The translations under genes and the position numbers were made by a program. Of a stretch of DNA of 64,000 bases, positions 45,831-54,258 are shown piece by piece (the stretch's first letter is position 1; every line of letters starts with the position of its first letter). The stretch is from Synechococcus sp. Cruz-7E5 (lineage in GTDB: Bacteria > Cyanobacteriota > Cyanobacteriia > PCC-6307 > Cyanobiaceae): NCBI RefSeq assembly GCF_024345995.1, contig NZ_JAGQCE010000014.1, forward strand, positions 1 to 64,000, given 5' to 3'. Under the pieces are notes generated by a model. It was not told where the DNA came from, did no database searches, and saw only the letters and a program-made list of their open reading frames with translations.

Positions 45831-46233
45831 GCTGCTGCCACTGGCCCCGCAGGCTGTGGGGCAGGGGCCGCGGCCGGTAGTCGCGCGGGTCGGGCGGGCC
45901 GTGACGCAGCACGGCATTCACCACCGTGGCGTAGTGGCGGCTGCTGTTGACTGCCCCGTGGGGAACGCCCGGGGGGATGCGTACCAGCAGGGGTTCGTCT
46001 TCCCGCAGGGGAATGCGCACGAGCCGGCCGTCCTCCAGCACCACCAGCTCAAGCGAACCGCGCAGGAGGATCAGCTGATCGGTCTGGCGGCGGTGGCAGA
46101 AGAGCGAGACGGGCTGATGCGGTGCCAGATCGGCGATCAGGGTCTCGTCGCTGGGCTGGGCCTGGCTGAAGAGGGCATTGCCTGAGGAAGTGCGCTCCAG
46201 CGGCACCAGTTCGACGCGTCGTGTGAGGGCCAT
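45745..46233 (-). CDS. Cupin-domain protein
   Basis: A 162-aa single-domain cupin. The strands include TLIADLAPHQPVSLFCHRRQ, TDQLILLRGSLELVVLED, RIPLREDEPLLVRIPPGVPHG and VNSSRHYATVVNAVLRHG. The PPGVPHG motif matches the second cupin motif, and a His in the first motif is present (CHRRQTDQ). It resembles sugar-epimerase-like or WxcM-type cupins, but the metal ligands are incomplete, so no activity is claimed. The last 29 codons overlap the desaturase gene and form a Pro/Ala-rich tail, perhaps a late extension. Confidence 0.72.
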   Translation of the reverse strand: MALTRRVELVPLERTSSGNALFSQAQPSDETLIADLAPHQPVSLFCHRRQTDQLILLRGSLELVVLEDGRLVRIPLREDEPLLVRIPPGVPHGAVNSSRHYATVVNAVLRHGPPDPRDYRPRPLPHSLRGQWQQLMGVPAPADPPQPAGAADPPSPGARGRG

Positions 46234-46376
46234 GGGGCGGGCCTCTCGAATTCAATGGATTTATCAAGATTGTTGACAGATCGCCGGCAAGTTCGGCGTT
46301 GCTGCTACCGAAATGGAATCCAGTCAGGGAATGCTGGTGTGGCCTCTGGAGCGCCAGGCGCCGGTGGGTGGGTGAA

Positions 46377-46450
46377 CGGGCCGTGCTGGATTCGAACCAG
46401 CGACCGTGCGATTAGAAGTCGCATGCTCTATCCAGCTGAGCTAACGGCCC
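46377..46450 (-). tRNA. trnR: tRNA-Arg (TCT anticodon)
   Basis: A 74-nt cloverleaf on the minus strand. The acceptor GGGCCGT pairs with ACGGCCC, the D arm is AGCTCAGCTGGATAGAGC, and the anticodon stem TGCGA/TCGCA encloses the loop CTTCTAA with anticodon TCT. The T arm is GTCGCTGGTTCGAATCCAGC and the discriminator is G. No CCA is encoded. It is divergent from the helix-turn-helix protein gene, whose start is 41 nt away. Confidence 0.97.
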
Positions 46451-46490
46451 ACTGCATCAGCCTAGATTGGGCTGCTGCGCAATTAGCTCA

Positions 46491-47381
46491 ATGGCGGCCT
46501 CCCGGCTCAGTGACGCCCAGAAACAGGAGCTGGTGCAGCGGTGGCGGGCTGGTGAGTCCGGTGCGGCCCTGGCCGACAGCTTCGGCTGCAGCCCCAACAC
46601 CGTGACCCGGGTGGTGAAGGGTGCCTTCACCCCCGAGCTCTACGAGCAGCTCAAAAAAGAGCGCGGCCGCCCCGCGGAGCTGCTGGATCAGCAGGAGATG
46701 CCACTGCCCCTGGCGCCTGCAGCCGCCGATCTGCAAGAGGCCGATCTTTCTGAACCAGAACTTTCAGAGGTCGAGCTGTCCGAGGCCAAACCGCCCGAGG
46801 CAGAATTGCCAGCGGCCGAACTGTTCGAGGCCGACGCCGACTTCGATCTGGTGGAGATCGAGCCCGACACCGACGAGGACGGCTCCGGCCCCAGTGTGCT
46901 GGCGATCGATGACGCTGATGATTTCGGCGACGATGCCGAGGGCGACGACGGCGAGAGCGACGGCGACGACGACGGTGATGACACCGACGCGGAAGGCAAT
47001 GTGTTCACGATGGTGCCGGTGATGGCGGGCGCCAACCTCGGTTCGGGGCTGCAGCAGGGTTCGGCGGTGGTCTGCCAGCCGCTGGAGAACGCTCCCCTGC
47101 CCACCAGCCTGTACATGCTGGTGGACAAGACGGTGGAGCTGCAGGCTCGCCCGCTCAGTGATTTCCCCGAGCTCGGCGCCCTCCCCGACGACGAACAGGC
47201 GCGCCAGGCCCTGGTGGTGTTCGCCAATCCGCGCCAGGCCAAGCGTCAGTGCGGCCGTACCCAGCGGGTGATCAAGATGCCCGACAGCCAGGTGATTCAG
47301 CGCACGGCCACCTACCTGGTGGGGCAGGGCATCACCCGGGTGGTGCTGGAAGGGGCGCTCTACGCCCTCCCCGGCGGCTGA
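46491..47381 (+). CDS. Helix-turn-helix protein with long acidic linker
   Basis: A 296-aa protein of three parts. Residues 1-50 (LSDAQKQELVQRWRAGESGA, LADSFGCSPNTVTRVVKGAF) form a homeodomain-like helix-turn-helix. Residues about 70-175 are a low-complexity acidic linker of roughly five-residue repeats built on SEPEL, SEVEL, PEAEL and then Asp/Gly runs. The last 110 residues form a compact domain (SLYMLVDKTVELQARPLSDF, QALVVFANPRQAKRQCG, VIKMPDSQVIQRTATYLVGQ). The ATG at 46491 is used since the eight upstream codons lie close to the tRNA. It may be a DNA-binding regulator; its target is unknown. Confidence 0.75.
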   Translation: MAASRLSDAQKQELVQRWRAGESGAALADSFGCSPNTVTRVVKGAFTPELYEQLKKERGRPAELLDQQEMPLPLAPAAADLQEADLSEPELSEVELSEAKPPEAELPAAELFEADADFDLVEIEPDTDEDGSGPSVLAIDDADDFGDDAEGDDGESDGDDDGDDTDAEGNVFTMVPVMAGANLGSGLQQGSAVVCQPLENAPLPTSLYMLVDKTVELQARPLSDFPELGALPDDEQARQALVVFANPRQAKRQCGRTQRVIKMPDSQVIQRTATYLVGQGITRVVLEGALYALPGG

Positions 47382-47650
47382 TCCCTGCGCGGCAGCAGCA
47401 GGGCGGTGGCGCTGCCGCCGCTGATCACCCCAGCCGCCAGGGCCAGCCCCACCAGGAAGCCGCTGGGCAGGGGGGCGCTGCGCCCGATGCCCAGCCGCAG
47501 GCTGGGGCGCTCCTCCAGGTTCTGGGCGCCGAGGCAGAGGATCACCAGCAGCAGCAATCCGCCACCGAGGCTGGTGAGCAACAGGCGCAGGCGCAGCAGC
47601 ATGGCCAGGGCGGAGGGGAGTGGGGCAGCTCGGCCTTCAGCATGACCCAT
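47360..47650 (-). CDS. Small membrane protein, LapA-like
   Basis: A 96-aa protein with two hydrophobic segments (about residues 24-45 and 67-85) separated by a short basic/polar stretch (GAQNLEERPSLRLGIGRSA). This two-helix arrangement, with AQN after the first helix, resembles LapA/DUF1049 proteins of the inner membrane. An alternative ATG at 47602 removes the first 16 residues. It overlaps the upstream convergent gene by 22 nt at the 3' end. It lies downstream of rsmI on the same strand with a 36-nt gap and may be cotranscribed with it. Confidence 0.65.
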   Translation of the reverse strand: MGHAEGRAAPLPSALAMLLRLRLLLTSLGGGLLLLVILCLGAQNLEERPSLRLGIGRSAPLPSGFLVGLALAAGVISGGSATALLLPRRDQPPGRA

Positions 47651-47686
47651 CCAGCTCAGGGCCAGAGCAGGCCTGAACGCCCGTTT

Positions 47687-48571
47687 TCACTCCGGCTGGT
47701 GCAACAGGGCGTAGAGGCTGCGGCGGGAGAGGCCGGTTTCAGCCGCGAGCTGGCGAGCCGCATCACTGGCGCTCAGGCCTGCGGCCACCTTCTCGCGCAA
47801 CTCCTGGGTCAGCTCGGCGTCGCTGAGCAGGGGTGGTTGCTCCGGTGCCGCGCCGCCCAGCACCAGGGTGCATTCGCCCCGGGGCGGCACCCGCCGGAAG
47901 TGCTCCAGGGCGGCGCTGACGCTGGGTCCGATCTGCTGCTCATGGCGTTTGGTCAGCTCCCGCGCCACCTGCAATGGCCTGTCACCCAGGGTGGTGAGCA
48001 GGTCGTCGAGCAGCTCGATCAGCCGGTGGGGTGCCTCGAAGAACACCAGGGTGCGCTGCTCAGCCGCCAGCTCCTGCAGCCGCTGGCGGCGCAGGCCGGC
48101 CTTGGCCGGCAGGAATCCCTCGAAGCAGAAGCGGCCGCTGGGAAGGCCGCTGCTCACCAGGGCCGTGGTCACGGCGCAGGGGCCAGGCACGCAGATCACC
48201 GGATGGCCGGCGGCGCGGGCGGCCGCCACCAGGGCTTCGCCTGGATCGGAGATGCCCGGCAGACCCGCATCGCTGATCACCGCCAGGCTTTCCCCTGCAG
48301 CCAGGTCTGCGAGCAGCTCGGGGATACGGGCGGTCTGGTTGTGCTGGTGAAAGCTGAGCAGGCGGCTGCGGATACCCAGGCCGGCCAGCAGCTGGCCGCT
48401 GTGGCGCGTGTCTTCGCAGGCGATCCGGTCGACCCCCTCCAGCACCCGCCGGGCCCGGGGGGAGAGATCGCCGAGGTTGCCGATCGGTGTTCCCACCAGG
48501 TACAGCACCCCGGCTGCGGGCTCGCTGGCTTGCTCCACAATGCGGCTCTGTCCGACCCTGGCCGTATCCAT
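47687..48571 (-). CDS. rsmI: 16S rRNA 2'-O-ribose C1402 methyltransferase
   Basis: A SAM-dependent methylase that adds the 2'-O-methyl group to C1402 in the decoding centre. LYLVGTPIGNLGDLSPRA is the N-terminal signature; CEDTRHSGQLLAGLGI, LISDAGLPGISDPG-like AVISDAGLPGISDPGEALV, and TLVFFEAPHRLIELLDDL follow, as in the tetrapyrrole-methylase fold. The length is 294 aa, and the C-terminal helix-turn-helix-like extension (GLSASDAARQLAAETGLSRR) is often present in RsmI. Its start codon at 48571 overlaps the start of the divergent cysQ gene. Confidence 0.95.
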   Translation of the reverse strand: MDTARVGQSRIVEQASEPAAGVLYLVGTPIGNLGDLSPRARRVLEGVDRIACEDTRHSGQLLAGLGIRSRLLSFHQHNQTARIPELLADLAAGESLAVISDAGLPGISDPGEALVAAARAAGHPVICVPGPCAVTTALVSSGLPSGRFCFEGFLPAKAGLRRQRLQELAAEQRTLVFFEAPHRLIELLDDLLTTLGDRPLQVARELTKRHEQQIGPSVSAALEHFRRVPPRGECTLVLGGAAPEQPPLLSDAELTQELREKVAAGLSASDAARQLAAETGLSRRSLYALLHQPE

Positions 48572-49508
48572 GATGGCTGCCCCCTGCTGCCTGCCCGCCG
48601 GCCTCGATCTGGAGGAGCTGCTGGCGCTGTTGCGGCGCCTCTGCTGGGAGTCGGCGGCGATTCTTAGGGCCTACGCGCGCGGCGAACAGCCCCCCTTCGG
48701 CTACGGAGCGGCGCTGAGCGTGGATGAGGGTGGCGAGGGGCCGGTGACGGCGGCCGATCTGGCGGTGAACCGGCACCTGCTCGAGGGTCTCGCCCAGGCC
48801 TTCCCAGACGCCCCCTGGACCCTGCTGAGTGAGGAGACCGCCAAGGAGCAGCTCAGCGCTGGGGTGCCCCTGGAGGCCGACTGGCTCTGGATCCTTGACC
48901 CGCTGGACGGCACCAGGGATTTCCTGCAGGGCACCGGTGAGTATGCGGTGCATCTGGCGCTGGTGCACCAACGCCAGCCGGTGCTCGGCGTGGTGCTGCT
49001 GCCCGAGAAGGAGGAGCTCTGGTTCGGTCTGGTGGGGGCGGCGGCTGAGGATCTGATCGGGGGAGCCTGGCGGGAGAATCCGGCCGGTGAGCGCTTTGCG
49101 CCCCAGCTGAGCGAACGCCGCGAACCGGCTGAGCTGGTGCTGGTGGCCAGCCGCAACCACCGCGACCAGCGGCTGGAGCAGCTGGTGCAGGCCCTGGACC
49201 TGGGCTCCTCGCTGGCGGTGGGCAGCGTGGGCTGCAAGGTGGCCACGATCCTGCGCGGTGAAACCGACCTCTACCTCTCGCTCTCGGGCCGCAGCGCTCC
49301 CAAGGACTGGGACATGGCGGCGCCGGAGGCGGTGCTGCGGGCGGCAGGTGGTGCGTTCAGCCATGCCGATGGCCGCCCCCTCCGGTACAACAACGGCGAC
49401 GGACTGCAGGCGGGCTGCCTGATCGCCAGCCATGGCCTGTCCCATGCGGAGCTGTGCGAGCGGGCTGCTGCCGCCATGGCGCGGATCGATCCGGGCTTTG
49501 TGGTGTGA
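48570..49508 (+). CDS. cysQ: 3'(2'),5'-bisphosphate nucleotidase / inositol monophosphatase family
   Basis: A Mg-dependent, Li-sensitive phosphatase family protein that most likely removes 3'-phosphoadenosine-5'-phosphate formed in sulfate assimilation. The metal motifs are LLSEETAKEQ (Glu), WILDPLDGTRDFL and KDWDMAAPEAVLRAAGG. The length is 312 aa. ATGs at 48570 and 48573 are in frame; the first shares its CATG with the rsmI start on the opposite strand. The substrate (bisphosphate nucleotide rather than inositol phosphate) is inferred from the CysQ-like N-terminus and position of motifs. Confidence 0.9.
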   Translation: MMAAPCCLPAGLDLEELLALLRRLCWESAAILRAYARGEQPPFGYGAALSVDEGGEGPVTAADLAVNRHLLEGLAQAFPDAPWTLLSEETAKEQLSAGVPLEADWLWILDPLDGTRDFLQGTGEYAVHLALVHQRQPVLGVVLLPEKEELWFGLVGAAAEDLIGGAWRENPAGERFAPQLSERREPAELVLVASRNHRDQRLEQLVQALDLGSSLAVGSVGCKVATILRGETDLYLSLSGRSAPKDWDMAAPEAVLRAAGGAFSHADGRPLRYNNGDGLQAGCLIASHGLSHAELCERAAAAMARIDPGFVV

Positions 49509-49525
49509 AGCTAGCCTGAGAATGA

Positions 49526-49577
49526 CTATCAGCAAGCTTGCTGGTAGCAGGGAAGACCACCTGTTGACAAGCAGGTG
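49526..49577. repeat. Two adjacent inverted repeats (palindrome and hairpin)
   Basis: A 22-nt near-perfect palindrome (CTATCAGCAAG / CTTGCTGGTAG, one G:T position) at 49526-49547 is followed by a hairpin CACCTG-TTGACAAG-CAGGTG at 49558-49577. They lie just after the cysQ stop and could form a terminator or a protein-binding site. The loop contains TTGACA, a good -35 element, but the bases 16-18 nt later (TTGATC) are only a fair -10. No T tract follows. Confidence 0.5.
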
Positions 49578-49741
49578 ATTACGGTTTGATCAATGACTGA
49601 GGGCTTTCCATGGCCTGTCACGCGTTTCTGTTTCACCTCGCCCATTCGCCACCACCCAGTTACCACTCCAGCGTTGCCCACTGCGCCAGGGGACGTTCTC
49701 ACGTCGATGAATCTGCCGATGTCGGTTTCGTTCAAGGCGTC

Positions 49742-50098
49742 ATGCTTTATGGCCTTGGATTGACGCTTGTTCTTGTTGCTTGCTTGCATATCTCCAGCCT
49801 GTTCCGGGATCGCCTCACTGAACTGACGCTGCGCACCGCGATTCGCCAGCAGTTGCAGATGGCCCAGGTTCAGGGTGGAGTCTCCATTGACAACCCCTCT
49901 GCGGGACCGTTTGCCTATACCCTCGAAACCAGTCCGCATAGCTACCGGCTTAAGGCGGTGGGCCTGCCTTCCAGGGACTTTGCGGGCAAAACCATGGTTG
50001 GCTGTCTGCAGCGTTCATCCGGCCAGATGAGCCTGCAAGAGGGTTTTGATCAGGCGGAGCCGACAGCCTGTGCTGGCCTGCTGGCTTCTGCCCGATGA
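49742..50098 (+). CDS. Hypothetical protein with N-terminal membrane anchor
   Basis: A protein of about 118 aa starting MLYGLGLTLVLVACLHISSLF, one hydrophobic helix, then a short amphipathic stretch (RDRLTELTLRTAIRQQLQMAQ) and a small beta-rich region (GPFAYTLETSPHSYRLKAVG, GKTMVGCLQRSSGQ). The overall plan recalls minor pilins or pseudopilins, but the leader is not clear; an ATG at 49610 would give a longer form in which GFVQGVMLYG could act as a cleavage site. The base composition looks less GC-rich than its neighbours. It is followed by the RTX protein after about 70 nt. I do not recognise the family. Confidence 0.55.
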   Translation: MLYGLGLTLVLVACLHISSLFRDRLTELTLRTAIRQQLQMAQVQGGVSIDNPSAGPFAYTLETSPHSYRLKAVGLPSRDFAGKTMVGCLQRSSGQMSLQEGFDQAEPTACAGLLASAR

Positions 50099-50168
50099 CC
50101 TGGGCCGGGAGGCTGGGATTGAACCCCCGTTGGCCGCTCGCTAGCCTTCTGGAACACTGAGCGCGCCC

Positions 50169-50900
50169 ATGCTGGATCCTGCCCTCGAGGTTCTGCAGGC
50201 CCAGCAGATCCTCAACCAGTTTCTGGCCGAGCTGGGCCAGCCGGCGTTTGTTGATCCAGCGCTGAGTGAGAATTTTCTGGTGGGGCAGGAGATCACCGGC
50301 ACCGAGGGCAACGACACCCTCACCGGGAGCGAGGGCATGGACACGATCCGAGGCCTGGCGGGCGACGACCTGTTGCTGGGCCGTCAGCTGGATGATGTGC
50401 TGCGGGGCAACGCCGGCAACGACACCCTGCGTGGTGGGGCCGGCTTCGATTCGCTTGCCGGAGGTCAGGGCGACGACTGGCTCTACGGCGACAATGGCGA
50501 TGATTTCCTCAATGGCAACCTCGGCGATGATCGCCTTTTCGGTGGCCCCGGCGCTGATCGCTTTGCCCTCTCTCGCGGCAATGATCGCATCGAGGATTTC
50601 AATGCCGCTGAAGGCGATAAGGTGCTGATTTTTAACGTTGGTCCCTACGACAACGTGATCACTTACACGCAGGTTTCCAACGGTGTGGAGCTCCGCCGCT
50701 TTGAAATTCTCACGGATTCAGAAGGTCGCCCACTGCTGGATGCTGAAGGGTTTCGTCAGCTTGGTCCTGAGATCGGTGTGACCACAATCATCGGAGCTGA
50801 CGTATATGTATGGGATCCCAATATTGAGAGGGAGCTGGGAGATCCCGCCTTTGACCCCACTCTTCAGATCCTGACGGTTGGGAACAACCTGCAGTTCTGA
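50169..50900 (+). CDS. RTX-type calcium-binding repeat protein
   Basis: A 243-aa protein. After a 40-residue N-terminal helical segment (LEVLQAQQILNQFLAELGQP), residues about 48-130 hold hemolysin-type nonapeptides of the GGXGXDXUX kind, such as GNDTLTGSE, GDDLLLGRQ, GNDTLRGGA, GDDWLYGDN and GDDRLFGGP. They form a calcium-binding parallel beta roll. The remaining C-terminal 110 residues (IEDFNAAEGDKVLIFNV, then VTTIIGADVYVWDPNIERELG) have no repeats. Such proteins are usually exported by type I secretion, but no transporter lies nearby. Its function is unknown. Confidence 0.85.
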   Translation: MLDPALEVLQAQQILNQFLAELGQPAFVDPALSENFLVGQEITGTEGNDTLTGSEGMDTIRGLAGDDLLLGRQLDDVLRGNAGNDTLRGGAGFDSLAGGQGDDWLYGDNGDDFLNGNLGDDRLFGGPGADRFALSRGNDRIEDFNAAEGDKVLIFNVGPYDNVITYTQVSNGVELRRFEILTDSEGRPLLDAEGFRQLGPEIGVTTIIGADVYVWDPNIERELGDPAFDPTLQILTVGNNLQF

Positions 50901-50944
50901 GCAGGCAATTCTCTTCCCTGCCATGGCTGGCTGAAGTGGATTCC

Positions 50945-50994
50945 CTGGGGGGATTCAGGACCGGCCAGTCAGAGCCTTTCCTGAATCCCCCCAG
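50945..50994. terminator. Hairpin between convergent RTX gene and pnp
   Basis: A perfect 16-bp inverted repeat (CTGGGGGGATTCAGGA / TCCTGAATCCCCCCAG) with an 18-nt loop lies in the 125 nt between two converging genes. The very stable stem suits a shared bidirectional terminator, but neither side has a T tract, so it might instead be an RNA-stability or Rho-dependent element. Confidence 0.6.
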
Positions 50995-51025
50995 CTGAGG
51001 GGATTTGCCGATCAGCAGGGGGCGA

Positions 51026-53149
51026 TCAGGCCACCGGCACCGTTTCCTGGGCCACGCCCCGCAGGGTGAGGTTGATGCGGCCGCGGTTGTCGATTTCGCG
51101 CACCCGCACGGTCACGGCATCGCCCACCTTGATCACATCTTCCACCTTCTCCACCCGGGCTTCGGATAGCTGGGAGATGTGGATCATGCCCTCCTTGCCG
51201 GGGAGGATCTCGACGAAGGCACCGATCGGGATGATCCGGGTGACGGAGCCGTTGAACATCTCCCCTTCGCTGACGCGACGGGTGAGACCCTCGATGATCC
51301 GCTGGGCTTCCTCGGCGGCGGCGCCGTCGTGGCTGGCGATCGTGACGATGCCGCCGTCCTCGATGTCGATCTTGGTGTTGGTGCGCTCGGTGATGCCCTT
51401 GATCGTGCGGCCGCCGGGGCCGATCACGGTGCCGATCAGTTCCGGGTCGATGCGGAAGCTGAGCAGGCGGGGGGCATGGGGGGAGAGCACATCACGGGGT
51501 TTGCCGATCGCCTCGAGCATCTTCTCGAGGATGTGCAGCCGGGCCGGGCGGGCCTGGTTGACGGCCTCAGCGATGGTGCTCACCGCCAGACCGCTGATCT
51601 TCATGTCCATCTGCAGGGCGGTGATGCCCTTCTCGGTGCCGGCCACCTTGAAGTCCATGTCACCGAGGAAATCCTCGATGCCCTGGATGTCGGTGAGGAT
51701 GCGCACCTCATCGCCCTCCTTGATCAGGCCCATGGCGGCGCCGCTCACGGGGGCCTTGAGGGGAACGCCGGCATCCATCAGGGCCAGGGTGCTGCCGCAG
51801 ACCGAGCCCATCGAGGTGGAGCCGTTGGAGCTGAGGCACTCAGAGACGACCCGCAGCACGTAGGGGAAGGATTCCTTGGGGGGAAGCACGGGCACGATCG
51901 CCCGCTCAGCGAGGGCGCCGTGGCCCACCTCGCGGCGGCCGGGGGAGCGCATCGGCCGGGTTTCACCGACGGAGTAGGGGGGGAAGTTGTAGTGGTGCAG
52001 GTAGGTCTTCTCACCCATGGGGTTGAGATCGTCCATCTCCTGGGCATCGCTGGGGGTGCCGAGGGTGGCGGTGGAGAGCACCTGGGTGAGCCCGCGCTGG
52101 AACAGGCCCGAGCCATGCACCCGCTTGGGCAGCACACCCACGGCGGCGCTGATCGGGCGCACCTCATCGAGGTTGCGGCCATCGACCCGCTTGCCCTCGG
52201 TGAGGATCTGGGCGCGCATCAGCTTCTTGGTGATGCCCTTGTAGGTGTTGCCCAGGGCCTTGCCGGCGGCGGCCACACGAATGGGGTCGTCTTCGGAGAG
52301 GCTGGCGATCTTGCCGGCCACCTCTGCCTTGATGGCATCGAGCTGGCTGTCGCGCTCGGCCTTGGTGAGGGAGAACTGCTTGAGCACTTCACCGATGCCG
52401 GCGCCGCATTCCTGCTCCAGGAATGTCGGCAGGGCGGGGTCCTGCTCAGGGGCTTCGGGGAACACCTGCTCGATGCCCAGCTCAGCAAGCAGAGTCTGCT
52501 GGGCCTTGATCAGTTCACCCACGGCTTCGTAGCCGAAGTCGATCGCCTCGATCACGTCCTGTTCGGGCAGCTGGTTGGCGCCCGCTTCCACCATCACCAC
52601 ACCGGACGGGGTGCCGGCCACCACCAGATCCAGCTCGCTGCGCTCGATCTCGCGGTAGCTGGGGTTGAGCACGAAGTCGTCGCCGAGCAGGCCGACGCGC
52701 ACGGCGGCCATCGGGCCGCTGAAGGGGATCTTCGCCAGCAGGGTGGCGATCGAGGCGCCGGTGACCGCCAGCACATCGGGCGGCACCCGTTCATCCAGCG
52801 ACAGACAGGTGGCCACCACCTGCAGGTCGTCGCGCAACCAGGAGGGGAACAGGGGCCGCAGGGGGCGATCGATCAGGCGGGTGGTGAGGATGGCCCGCTC
52901 GGGGGGGCGGCCTTCACGGCGGAAGAAGCTGCCGGGGATGCGGCCGGCGGCGTAGAGGCGCTCTTCGTAGTCACAGGTGAGGGGGAGGAAGTCGATCCCT
53001 TCGCGGCCCTTGGCGCGGGTTGCCGTGACCAGCACGGCGGTGTCCCCGCATTCGATCAATACCGAACCCCCGGCCTGGGGGGCATACAAGCCTGTGGTCA
53101 GCTTGATCTCCCGACCGTCGAAGGAGATCGTCTGAATCTGTCCTGGCAC
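51026..53149 (-). CDS. pnp: Polyribonucleotide nucleotidyltransferase (PNPase)
   Basis: A 3'-5' phosphorolytic exoribonuclease and RNA-tailing enzyme, 707 aa. Two RNase PH domains (the first with [20 protein letters not shown]; the second with [22 protein letters not shown] and [20 protein letters not shown]) surround a helical linker. A KH domain with [17 protein letters not shown] and an S1 domain with [20 protein letters not shown] lie at the C-terminus. In cyanobacteria PNPase also makes heteropolymeric tails. The gene follows rpsN, but a terminator lies between them. Confidence 0.97.
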   Translation of the reverse strand: MPGQIQTISFDGREIKLTTGLYAPQAGGSVLIECGDTAVLVTATRAKGREGIDFLPLTCDYEERLYAAGRIPGSFFRREGRPPERAILTTRLIDRPLRPLFPSWLRDDLQVVATCLSLDERVPPDVLAVTGASIATLLAKIPFSGPMAAVRVGLLGDDFVLNPSYREIERSELDLVVAGTPSGVVMVEAGANQLPEQDVIEAIDFGYEAVGELIKAQQTLLAELGIEQVFPEAPEQDPALPTFLEQECGAGIGEVLKQFSLTKAERDSQLDAIKAEVAGKIASLSEDDPIRVAAAGKALGNTYKGITKKLMRAQILTEGKRVDGRNLDEVRPISAAVGVLPKRVHGSGLFQRGLTQVLSTATLGTPSDAQEMDDLNPMGEKTYLHHYNFPPYSVGETRPMRSPGRREVGHGALAERAIVPVLPPKESFPYVLRVVSECLSSNGSTSMGSVCGSTLALMDAGVPLKAPVSGAAMGLIKEGDEVRILTDIQGIEDFLGDMDFKVAGTEKGITALQMDMKISGLAVSTIAEAVNQARPARLHILEKMLEAIGKPRDVLSPHAPRLLSFRIDPELIGTVIGPGGRTIKGITERTNTKIDIEDGGIVTIASHDGAAAEEAQRIIEGLTRRVSEGEMFNGSVTRIIPIGAFVEILPGKEGMIHISQLSEARVEKVEDVIKVGDAVTVRVREIDNRGRINLTLRGVAQETVPVA

Positions 53150-53214
53150 TTCGTCTTATGTCCGTTTTTTATCACTCTCCATTCTCGCATTCGGGCCTGC
53201 GGGGGCCTGAATGC

Positions 53215-53242
53215 ACAAAAAAGGGTGGCGCCTGGCCACCCT
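53215..53242 (-). terminator. Rho-independent terminator after rpsN
   Basis: On the minus strand a perfect 8-bp stem AGGGTGGC / GCCACCCT with a 5-nt loop runs into TTTTTTG. It lies about 30 nt past the rpsN stop and ends that message before pnp. Its stem and T tract are textbook. Confidence 0.85.
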
Positions 53243-53272
53243 CGCCCTCATGCAGGCAGAAGCCAGGCGGGC

Positions 53273-53575
53273 TTACCAGCTCGATTTGGTGACACCGGGC
53301 AGCAGACCCTTGTGGGCGCGCTCGCGCAGCTGGTTGCGGCAAAGACCGAAATCGCGGTAGACGCCGCGGGGCTTACCGGTGGCCCAGCAGCGGTTGCGCA
53401 CGCGGGTGGGGGCGCTGTTGCGGGGCAGATTCTGGATCTTGCGGTGGATTTCCAGGCGCTGCATCGGATCGGCAGCCGCTTCGAAGGCAGCCTTGAGGGC
53501 CGCGCGCTTGTCGGCGAAGCGAGCCACGATTTTTTTGCGCTTCACATCCCGCGCGATCATCGACTTCTTCGCCAT
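53273..53575 (-). CDS. rpsN: 30S ribosomal protein S14
   Basis: A small ribosomal subunit protein of the head domain, 100 aa. [20 protein letters not shown] and LQNLPRNS-like [17 protein letters not shown], then [19 protein letters not shown] and [11 protein letters not shown], match the long, zinc-independent S14 type. The ATG at 53575 is the family start. It stands apart from other ribosomal protein genes and has its own terminator, as is common for rpsN in cyanobacteria. Confidence 0.97.
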   Translation of the reverse strand: MAKKSMIARDVKRKKIVARFADKRAALKAAFEAAADPMQRLEIHRKIQNLPRNSAPTRVRNRCWATGKPRGVYRDFGLCRNQLRERAHKGLLPGVTKSSW

Positions 53576-53609
53576 GCGGCTGCTGCACTTCTTTCGGTGA
53601 GGAGGAAGC

Positions 53610-54257
53610 TTAGCGCGTGGGATGGCTGGGGCAGAGATCGGCGAGGGGGCAGCCCGCGCACAGGGGCTTGCGGGCGTTGCAGACGGCGCGGCCATGGAAG
53701 ATCAGCCGGATCGAGAAGTTCTCCCATTCCGGCTGGGGCACGAGCTTCATCAGGTCGGGCTCGATCCGGCGCGGATCGCTCTGGCGGGTGAGCCCGAGCC
53801 GGTTGCTCAGCCGCCGCACATGGGTGTCGACCGTGACGCCGGCGTTGATGCCGAAGGCATGGGCCAGCACCACGTTGGCCGTCTTGCGCGCCACCCCCGG
53901 CAGCTCCAGCAGCTCCTCCATCGAGGCCGGCACCGCGCCGCCATGGCGCTCGATCAACAGCTGTGAGGCAGAAACAATGTTCTTCGCCTTGTTGCGGAAG
54001 AAGCCGGTGGACTTCACGTAGGGCTCCACCTCGCTGGAGCTGACCGCGGCGGCGGCGGCGGCATCGGGGAAGCGCTCGAACAGGGCCGGGGTGACCAGGT
54101 TGACCCGCTCGTCGGTGCACTGGGCCGAGAGCATGGTGGCCACCAGCAGCTCCCAGGGGGTGCGCCAGTTGAGGGAGCAGGTGGCGTGGGGGTAGTGGAG
54201 CGCCAGGCGCTCCAGGATCAGGGGAGTCCGCTGGCGGGCTGTGGCAAACCGGGGCAC
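53610..54257 (-). CDS. nth: Endonuclease III
   Basis: A DNA glycosylase/AP lyase for oxidised pyrimidines. The helix-hairpin-helix [17 protein letters not shown] holds the catalytic Lys, and [14 protein letters not shown] contains the catalytic Asp. The [4Fe-4S] cluster motif is [17 protein letters not shown] (CX6CX2CX5C). The length is 215 aa. It is followed by rseP with a single base between the coordinates of the two genes, so it is cotranscribed with it. Its 3' end is 34 nt before the rpsN start. Confidence 0.96.
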   Translation of the reverse strand: MPRFATARQRTPLILERLALHYPHATCSLNWRTPWELLVATMLSAQCTDERVNLVTPALFERFPDAAAAAAVSSSEVEPYVKSTGFFRNKAKNIVSASQLLIERHGGAVPASMEELLELPGVARKTANVVLAHAFGINAGVTVDTHVRRLSNRLGLTRQSDPRRIEPDLMKLVPQPEWENFSIRLIFHGRAVCNARKPLCAGCPLADLCPSHPTR

Positions 54258-54258
54258 C

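Noticed and set aside
49564-49592. TTGACA with a possible -10 as a sigma-70 promoter for the hypothetical protein
   Set aside because: The -35 is perfect, but the -10 candidate (TTGATC or TGATCA) is weak and the -35 lies in a hairpin loop, so it is mentioned only within the repeat entry.
51179-53791. Open frame of 870 codons opposite pnp and rpsN
   Set aside because: It spans two well-supported minus-strand genes and the terminator between them, and its translation is His/Gly/Glu-rich without domains.
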